Shown: positions 57,561-64,000 of the stretch, piece by piece
Numbering within the stretch: position 1 is the stretch's first letter
How the letters are laid out: the number at the start of each line of letters is the position of its first letter
Assembly (NCBI RefSeq): GCF_021462225.1
Contig: NC_061804.1
Location: 5,378,740-5,442,739 of the forward strand
Direction of reading: 5' to 3'
Source of the DNA: Girardinichthys multiradiatus
Lineage: Eukaryota > Chordata > Actinopteri > Cyprinodontiformes > Goodeidae
Length of the DNA stretch: 64,000 nt
Position numbers and translations under genes: made by a program
Notes under the pieces: generated by a model
The model's input: only the letters and a program-made list of their open reading frames with translations
What the model was told of the DNA's origin: nothing
Database searches by the model: none

Positions 57561-58998
57561 GACTTATCTTGTGAATGAATATTTTTCCAAAGGTCTCAGA
57601 AGCCTCAGAAAAAGCTTCCAAGTCTTTGATTGCGGCATGATGTGTTGTTTTCTTTTATCTTTTTATCTAAAATTGTTTCTCCTGTCAGCCAGTTCTAAAG
57701 GGTCCCATTACTCATGCTTAGTAACTAGATCAGATTTATTCAAACACAACCACCTGCTCTGGCCAATCAGACGCCAGACTGTTTGATCAGCTCCTTGGCA
57801 GTATCCTCACAGCGAAACCACAGCCTCTGCGAGTGTGGATTAATGTAGCACCTGATTCTGCATCCCTTGCTTTTCTCTTCTCCGTCTGCAAGCAGAAGCC
57901 GCAGGAGAGACCTTCATGATTCCTCCATGACTCCCAGAACTGATCTCGGCCCTGTCCCATCGCTTGCGTATACCGGGTCCGGTCCGGCTGACAGGGAATA
58001 TTCTGACTTGATTTGTTTACACCATGAAGCCTTATTATGAAGAAGCTCACACGTGATTTCAAAGGCTGGCAGACAGGTTTCCTATTTCCTCTCCCCAGAT
58101 TAGTTTTGTTATTTTCTTGTCTGCTGTGACAGGCTCAGATAACTGACCCTGAACTTGATGTGAAATGAAACAGATTATGTCAGTAAAAGCTGGCAAGCCG
58201 GCGTCAGCTACAAATATTAGCGATTCAGAGGAAAGTTTTCTTGACATATTTGCATTTCTAACTCCTGATGTTTGTAAGAACAGAAAGAACTAAAAATGCC
58301 ACAAACCTTTTTAAGTTAGAGATGAGTTGCTCTGCTGTTTGATTTCTGACTATTAAGCATAAATAAAGGCCAGCATGGTTGGAAAAGCCTGCCAAGCGTC
58401 TCCAGGTGTAAGGACGACAGCCTCGGCAGATTGGCTCATGTATAAATATAATACTGATTAGTAAAACTCTGAGCCGCACAATCTGTGCCACAGTTAATGT
58501 TTCCTGTTGCCTCAAAAAATCAAATAAAAGCACACTGGTATCAGCTCTGGTCTCTTGATTTGGATCTTTTTAGTAAATCTAGCAAATAAAATGCTAGTGG
58601 ATGCTTAAATGTATACAAATAAATAAAAACTGATGTCATTAGCCTCAGTAAAACAGTCTTTACCATGACTGCGATGTAAAGAAGTTATATTTTAATTTGT
58701 TCTGTTTTTATGGCTAATTACACATTCTTCTGTTATGGATAAAATTTTTACTTTATGCTCAAATTTAGCAACAATATTATCTTAGCCTTTTTTATGACGT
58801 TTTGGCATCAAATCAATGTGATTTATGGAGACACAGTAGATATAAAAGGTTTAGACATCCCTGTTCAAATGTCAGGCGTTTGACATGTGAAACAAATAAG
58901 ACCATGATAGATTTTGTCACTTTAATGTGACACAAATCCTCTATAATTCAACTGAAATATAAAACTGTTAGATGGAAAAATATAACAAATTAAAGAGC
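57561..58998. other. Intronic DNA, nothing recognised
   Basis: Frames at 57,787-58,533 on the minus strand show no motif and no conserved splice context. Confidence 0.45.
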
Positions 58999-59330
58999 TG
59001 CAACAAAAACACAAACACACACCACCAAATAACCTCTGGCAGATTTAGGTTTAAATTAATCTCTAAGTAAAATTAAACATAGAGTTAATACCTGTAACTG
59101 TAGTATTAAAATTTTTGAGACGCCCAATCAGAGTCCCAACTTCACTCTGAATCTTTGGGGGGATTTAGGTGGAATTAGGGTGATGGCAAAGAGGCCTTCC
59201 ATCCTGAAAGACTTCATCACCAAAAAAGAGCTCATCACCAAAAATTAACTATCAGTATACCAGAGGAAACATGCAAGAAGCTGGTCAGCAATTATCAGAA
59301 GGGTTTGATTGTTGCAATGCCAACAATGAG

Positions 59331-59486
59331 GGCTGCAGGGTGGTGTAGCACTGTAGCCTTGCAGCAAGAAGGTCCTGGGTTCTATTCCAGGCCTGGGGTC
59401 TTTCTACATGGAGTTTGCATGTTCTCCTCGTGTATGCGTGGGTTCTCTTCGGGTACGCCGGCTTCCTCCCACAGTCCAAATACATA
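59331..59486 (+). mobile_element. SINE, 5' half
   Basis: ggctgcagggtggtgtagca, then agaaggtcctgggttctatt (B-box region) and cttcctcccacagtccaaat end at the TA where Tc1 copy 2 starts. The missing 3' half lies at 61,930. Confidence 0.85.
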
Positions 59487-60755
59487 CAGGGGTTGGACAA
59501 TGAAACTGAAACACCTGGTTTTAGACCACAATAATTTATTAGTATGGTGTAGGGCCTCCTTTTGCGGCCAATACAGCGTCAATTCGTCTTGGGAATGACA
59601 TATACAAGTCCTGCACAGTGGTCAGAGGGATTTTAAGCCATTCTTCTTGCAGGATAGTGGCCAGGTCACTACGTGATACTGGTGGAGGGAAACGTTTCCT
59701 GACTCGCTCCTCCAAAACACCCCAAAGTGGCTCAATAATATTTAGATCTGGTGACTGTGCAGGCCATGGGAGATGTTCAACTTCACTTTCATGTTCATCA
59801 AACCAATCTTTCACCAGTCTTGCTGTGTGTATTGGTGCATTGTCATCCTGATACACGGCACCACCTTCAGGATACAATGTTTGAACCATTGGATGCACAT
59901 GGTCCTCAAGAATGGTTCGGTAGTCCATGGCAGTGACGCGCCCATCTAGCACTAGTATTGGGCCAAGGGAATGCCAAGATATGGCAGCCCAAACCATCAC
60001 TGATCCACCCCCATGCTTCACTGTGGGCATGCAACAGTCTGGGTGGTACGCTTCTTTGGGGCTTCTCCACACCGTAACTCTCCCGGATGTGGGGAAAACA
60101 GTAAAGGTGGACTCATCAGAGAACAATACATGTTTCACATTGTCCACAGCCCAAGATTTGCGCTCCTTGCACCATTTAAAGCAACGTTTGACATTGGCAT
60201 GAGTGACCAAAGGTTTGGCTATAGCAGCCCGGCCGTGTATATTGACCCTGTGGAGCTCCTGATGGACAGTTCTGGTGGAAACAGGAGAGTTGAGGTGCAC
60301 ATTTAATTCTGCCGTGATTTGGGCAGCCGTGGTTTGATGTTTTTGGATACAATCCAGGTTAGCACCCGAACATCCCTTTCAGACAGCTTCCTCTTGCGTC
60401 CACAGTTAATCCTGTTGGATGTGGTTCGTCCTTCTTGGTGGTATGCTGACATTACCATGGATACCGTGGCTCTTGATACATCACAAAGAATTGCTGTCTT
60501 GGTCACAGATGCGCCAGCAAGACGTGCACCAACAATTTGTCCTCTTTTGAACTCTGATATGTCACCCATAATGGTGTGTGCATTTCAATATTTTGAGCAA
60601 AACTGTGCTCTTACCCTGCTAATTGAACCTTCACACTCTGCTCTTACTGGTGCAATGTGCAATCAATGAAGACTGGCTACCAGGCTGGTCCAATTTAGCC
60701 ATGAAACCTCCCACACTAAAATGACAGGTGTTTCAGTTTCATTGTCCAACCCCTG
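59487..60755 (-). mobile_element. Tc1/mariner-type transposon, copy 2
   Basis: 1,269 bp, same perfect 31-bp termini as copy 1 (59,487-59,517 and 60,725-60,755), flanked by TA (59,485-59,486; 60,756-60,757). Carries aggctggtcc near its right end (60,683), absent from copy 1, marking a separate subtype shared with the fragment at 61,857. Confidence 0.95.
59539..60569 (-). pseudogene. Tc1-type transposase, one frameshift
   Basis: Two frames, 60,569-60,303 (starting MGDISEFKRGQIVGARLAG) and 60,300-59,539 (starting MHLNSPVSTRTVHQEL), together span the family protein. Compared with copy 1, one A is missing from an A-run near 60,345 (tccaaaaacat against tccaaaaaacat), which shifts the frame after IVSKN. 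The catalytic part is otherwise complete and keeps the ancestral-looking LDGRVTAMDY segment and the same 36-residue Asp-Glu spacing. Not translatable as one protein. Confidence 0.93.
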
Positions 60756-61138
60756 TATGTTCAAGGTGCAGATTGAACATGTATGACTAATGCAAGATCA
60801 TTATAATTAGTTGGAAATAAAAATAAAGGATCCAATGAGTCGTACTACTCTTGCCACCTGGAGCTGATCCAACCATTGGACACCTCTATGAAAACAGGAA
60901 CAAACAAGGCGCGCCCCACACATTTAACACAGTTTTCCACATACAGTTAAAAACAGCCTAAAACACAACACTGGAGCCAGTGCATGTATAAATGCATGTA
61001 TGTAAAAATGAAAAGCATAACAACAGAGTATATAATAAAGTGAAGTGTATGGCTGACTGGTACAGCACATGTAAATATGTGCACATTAGCTACAGGAGAT
61101 CAGTCTAGCAGTGATTGCAATTCTGGTTTGTTTTAGGC

Positions 61139-61685
61139 CAGGGGTGTCTAAGGTTTGACAAGGGGGCCATATGGGGCCCTTGGAATGATTTTGTGCCTCT
61201 GTCAACCACTGTTCAAGCTGATGCAGATGCACATTTATATGAAATTGCACGGTGCAATTTTCACTGATGGGAGGCTTTTCAAAGAGATGCAGACAAATTC
61301 AAATCTTCTTAAATTGGAAAACGTAATATTCATCCTTTATCAACCATGTGTTTGCTTTTATTTAAATTCTATAGTAGATAAGGCTACAAACATCCAGTGA
61401 CTTTTTCTGAAAGCAGATTTTGGCACACCTTTTATTAAATTTGGCTTGATTAAGGAATAGTGAGCCATATTCTGTTCTGGTTGTTGAAAAATACACACTT
61501 CAAAAATCTAGATAAACGTAATCAATCTGAAAAATGTAGGACATTGTATACAGTTGTTTTTTTAAACCTCACACACCTTCAAGACCCAGATTTACAGATC
61601 CCTTTTCTACAAAAATCAGACTACTTTGTTTCATTAAAATATCGTATCTGCACGTAAAAAACAAACAAACAAAAAAAAAAACATA

Positions 61686-61716
<31 letters not shown>

Positions 61717-61813
61717 GCCATTTTAATAACAAATTAATTATCAAAATCTGGTGGCTTCAGAGTACCTTCAGCTTGACCTTTTGGACCCCATGACAAAAAG
61801 GTTGGACACAACC
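61139..61813. mobile_element. Possible DNA element with imperfect inverted ends
   Basis: caggggtgtctaaggtttga at the left and, inverted, ggttgtgtccaacctttttg at the right share about 35 imperfect positions, ggggccat / ggggtcca included. No coding frame. Confidence 0.4.
61683..61709. repeat. (AT)n microsatellite
   Basis: About 13 AT units followed by a T tract. Confidence 0.95.
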
Positions 61814-61856
61814 GGATCTACCATTTACTGATAGCACAGTTGGTTGGTCCAACTGT

Positions 61857-61929
61857 GGCTGGTCCAATTTAGCCATGAAACCTCCCAAACTAAAATGACA
61901 GGTGTTTCAGTTTCATTGTCCAACCCCTG
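61857..61929 (-). mobile_element. Right-end fragment of the same Tc1 transposon
   Basis: 73 bp starting ggctggtccaatttagcc and ending with the complete 31-bp terminus (61,899-61,929), followed by TA. It matches copy 2 closely, including the aggctggtcc-type junction. Confidence 0.92.
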
Positions 61930-62116
61930 TAACTGTTAGGTTAACTGGTCTCTCTAGATTACCCCTAGGCATGAGTATGTGTCGATGGTTGTCTGCCCGT
62001 GTGTCTCTGTGTTGCCTTGTGATGGACTGGTGACCTGTCCAGGGTGTACCCCGCCTCTCCCCAATGATCACAAGGATAAGTGGGTATAGACAGTGGATGG
62101 ATGGATGGATGGATGG
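61930..62116 (+). mobile_element. SINE, 3' half
   Basis: Resumes with taactgttaggttaactggt, tgatggactggtgacctgtc and a ggat repeat tail at 62,092-62,116. It continues the half that stops at 59,486. Confidence 0.85.
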
Positions 62117-62264
62117 ATTATTGAGACGGTATAAATCAGTTTTGTCAGGGATGAACGTCTTCATTTAAGAAAAAATAATTTGATCTTTATTTTAAATCTG
62201 TCACAGGTATGAATAATTATGGGATTAACTGTTCAGCTAAATCAACAAAACAATGACTTCACAA

Positions 62265-62480
62265 GGGGAATATTAAAGCTTGGGAATGGCCTAGCCCAAG
62301 TCCAGATCCAAGCCTACGTTCACCTGAAGATTTTGTAGACAAGGAATGTCTTCCCAGGCTAATAAGATCAGAAGAACTTTGGCAAAACAGAGTTAAAAAT
62401 GTCAAGTCAAAATGTGGGATGCTGATAGACTCTAATCAAAGAAGACTGGGTGATGAGAATGAATTAAAAGATGATTTATT
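62265..62480 (+). pseudogene. Tc1-like transposase scrap
   Basis: gggaatggcctagcccaagt then ccagatccaagcc is a mutated WPSPSPDLNP block; downstream ctttggcaaaacagagtt fits the following helix. Frames are broken. Confidence 0.5.
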
Positions 62481-62689
62481 GACATTGAAGGGTGTAAAAA
62501 CAGTTTTGTTTGTTTTTTTTCTTTTAATTTGATAGGGTTTTAAAGGTGGAAAAAGTTCTGAAATTATTTATCTATCTCTTTTTTTTCCTCACAGATACCT
62601 CCCCTTTTAACAGGGGTGAATACACTTTTCACATTTTCTGTGTGTGAAGGTTTCTCATTCCAACCTCATTTCTTTGGTGTTTCTTCTAA

Positions 62690-63830
62690 AAACAGGTTAA
62701 AGTAAAGAATTGTTGTGGGATTAGAATCCCACTGGTTCCTATGGAAATCCCCCAGGAGCAGGGAGCTATAACATTGCCTGAAGACAGGAACAGGCAATCA
62801 AAAGACAAAAAACCAACAAGAACAATGTAGGTCCTGTTGGGCCAGCGGTTCAGGTCCTTAACCACAATATGAAAGTCAGCAAACATCTGGAATAAATTGA
62901 AAGAAAGCTTGGAGGTAAACACAGAGCAAGGTATCTTCCAACTAACATTTTGTTCGGTTATAAACCTGTTTAAAATATTAAATCTGAAGGAGGAAAACAA
63001 CAAATATTAACAGAAATGCTTTTTTTCTCAACAGAAACTAAATGTTATAGGAAAGAAAATTAAACATCTCTCTCAGGGAATTGCTCTGGGGTTGGGATCC
63101 CACTGGTTCTGATGGAAATCTCAACGGAACAGTCCATTTTAAGATTCCCACAGGCAGGGAACTGGGAATAAAAGAATGAAAAGTGAGTCCCATTGGTTCC
63201 GGTACTTAACCACAATGATGAAGTCGACAAATAGAACTGGGAATATGATCAGAATGAGTCTTTACATAGCAAATACACAGAATACTCCGTCTAAATATTT
63301 TCCATCAGTTGTAAACATGCTTAATATATTTAAACAGGAGAAGAAGAAAATTGGTGGATAAAGCTGGAATGTAATTTCTCTGCTGTTTTTCTGAAGAAAT
63401 AAAGTGAAAAGAAGAAAATAAATGTATTGGTTTGAGAATTGCATTGAAATTAGGATACTCTGCCATCTCACAGAAACCCAATGTGATCCAGAAATGTTAC
63501 TCAAGTAAAAATAATATTACTTAAGTAAAAGTAAAAAGTATTAAAACCACTCCTAGAAGTACAGTTTTTTCCAAAAAGTAAATGTAACCAGTTGCTACCC
63601 ACCTTTGATCAGACCACGAAGTTTAAACATGGCCAAAGTCACCTAAAGGCAATAAGAAAAATAAATATTTTTCGTGCAATAATCGGTTAAAAAAAAAGAT
63701 CTGTGGCAACACTAAATGCTGAAGTAAATAAAAATAAATGCCATTATAACAAAATTGCACTGGGATTTGGATCCCTCTGGAGCATGTCTCACTGGAGCAG
63801 GTGATTTAAACATGGCCAACAGCAGGAACA
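62690..63830. repeat. ~371-bp direct repeat, two copies and a partial third
   Basis: gaatcccactggttcctatg (62,724) and ggatcccactggttctgatg (63,095) open parallel blocks that continue through cttaaccacaat, gtaaacacag/gcaaatacacag, gttataaacctg / gttgtaaacatgc and ttaaatctgaagg / ttaaacagg. A third start (gggatttggatccctctgga, 63,761) is displaced by an insertion at about 63,490-63,610. Confidence 0.7.
63490..63610. repeat. actcaagtaaaag-type interspersed repeat
   Basis: ttactcaagtaaaaataata, acttaagtaaaagtaaaaag and ccagttgctacccacctttg match a short fish repeat. Class unknown. Confidence 0.5.
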
Positions 63831-63886
63831 GAAAGAAGTAGTTCCTGGTGTAGCTCTACTTCAGGTGTTCCAATCCCTTTCATTGC

Positions 63887-64000
63887 CACAGGTGTATAAT
63901 ATCCAGCCCGTCTACATGCAGACTGCTTCTACAAACAATTGGGCTGCTGTCAGGAGTTCAGTGAAATCCAGCAGAGGCACCGTGATAGGATGCCACCTGT
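63887..64000 (+). pseudogene. Tc1-like 5' end, cut by the window edge
   Basis: ccacaggtgtataatatcca, gactgcttctacaaacaatt and gataggatgccacctgt repeat the start of the element at 15,735. It continues beyond the window. Confidence 0.65.

Larger units (their letters stand above)
60758..61856. other. Filler DNA between Tc1 copy 2 and the Tc1 end fragment
   Basis: About 1.1 kb that is neither SINE nor Tc1. Includes the element at 61,139-61,813 and an (AT)n tract. Its presence between two right ends of the same transposon is anomalous (see findings). Confidence 0.7.
58999..62240 (+). mobile_element. Tc1-like C-terminal remnant, outer layer of the 59-62 kb nest
   Basis: 59,000-59,330 includes gaggccttccatcctgaaag and aacatgcaagaagctggtca, parallel to 4,575-4,690. 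It stops at ccaacaatgag where the SINE begins. It appears to resume at 62,117 with attattgagacggtataaat, parallel to gattattgagtataaataat at 4,713. Confidence 0.6.

Noticed and set aside
59618..60669. Plus-strand ORFs inside Tc1 copy 2
   Set aside because: Antisense shadows of the transposase, with matching shadows in copy 1.

Overview
This window is vertebrate, almost certainly teleost fish, nuclear DNA. Two coding exons of delta-sarcoglycan (sgcd) lie on the minus strand, separated by a 41.7-kb intron. The rest is intronic DNA filled with transposable elements of kinds common in ray-finned fishes: Tc1-like elements, palindromic hAT-type MITEs, PIF/Harbinger, L2-type and Rex1/CR1-type LINEs, and a tRNA-like SINE. 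I cannot name the species. Everything right of exon 52,516-52,701 would be the upstream (5') intron, and everything left of exon 10,759-10,860 the next intron, which runs off the left edge.

Layout. 1-10,758 (downstream intron): a perfect 58-bp palindrome, a ~290-bp tandem repeat, a (GT)n tract, two hAT-type MITEs and Tc1-like remnants. 10,759-10,860: sgcd exon encoding the first extracellular residues. 10,861-52,515 (long intron): a 1.8-kb modular non-coding repeat (11.5-13.3 kb), a complete Tc1-like element with an open 341-codon transposase (17.6-18.8 kb) sitting inside an older Tc1 remnant, a Harbinger derivative that keeps only the first exons of its two genes (25.3-26.3 kb) inside an L2 3' UTR remnant, a three-level nest (Tc1 remnant, hAT MITE, L2 LINE) at 29.9-33.1 kb, a SINE and a TTAA-flanked MITE at 36.2-36.9 kb, a 1.16-kb 22-bp minisatellite (41.1-42.2 kb), and a 5'-truncated LINE with an 816-codon endonuclease/reverse transcriptase ORF (49.6-52.3 kb). 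52,516-52,701: sgcd exon encoding the cytoplasmic tail and the transmembrane segment. 52,702-64,000 (upstream intron): an L2-UTR-like repeat array, further DNA-transposon repeats, and a rearranged nest at 59.0-62.2 kb in which a SINE is split by a second, frameshifted copy of the 17.6-kb Tc1 element plus 1.1 kb of extra DNA.

How it fits together: the only host gene visible is sgcd, whose product is a type II membrane glycoprotein of the dystrophin-associated sarcoglycan complex of muscle. All other coding capacity belongs to mobile elements. Every LINE-derived piece, and all five copies of one abundant Tc1 family, lie on the plus strand, antisense to sgcd. I found no tRNA or rRNA genes, no CRISPR array and no convincing undescribed biochemical system. 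The most interesting signals are structural: the composite SINE/Tc1 locus, the two-first-exon Harbinger, and the transposase whose frame is kept by a pair of compensating indels.
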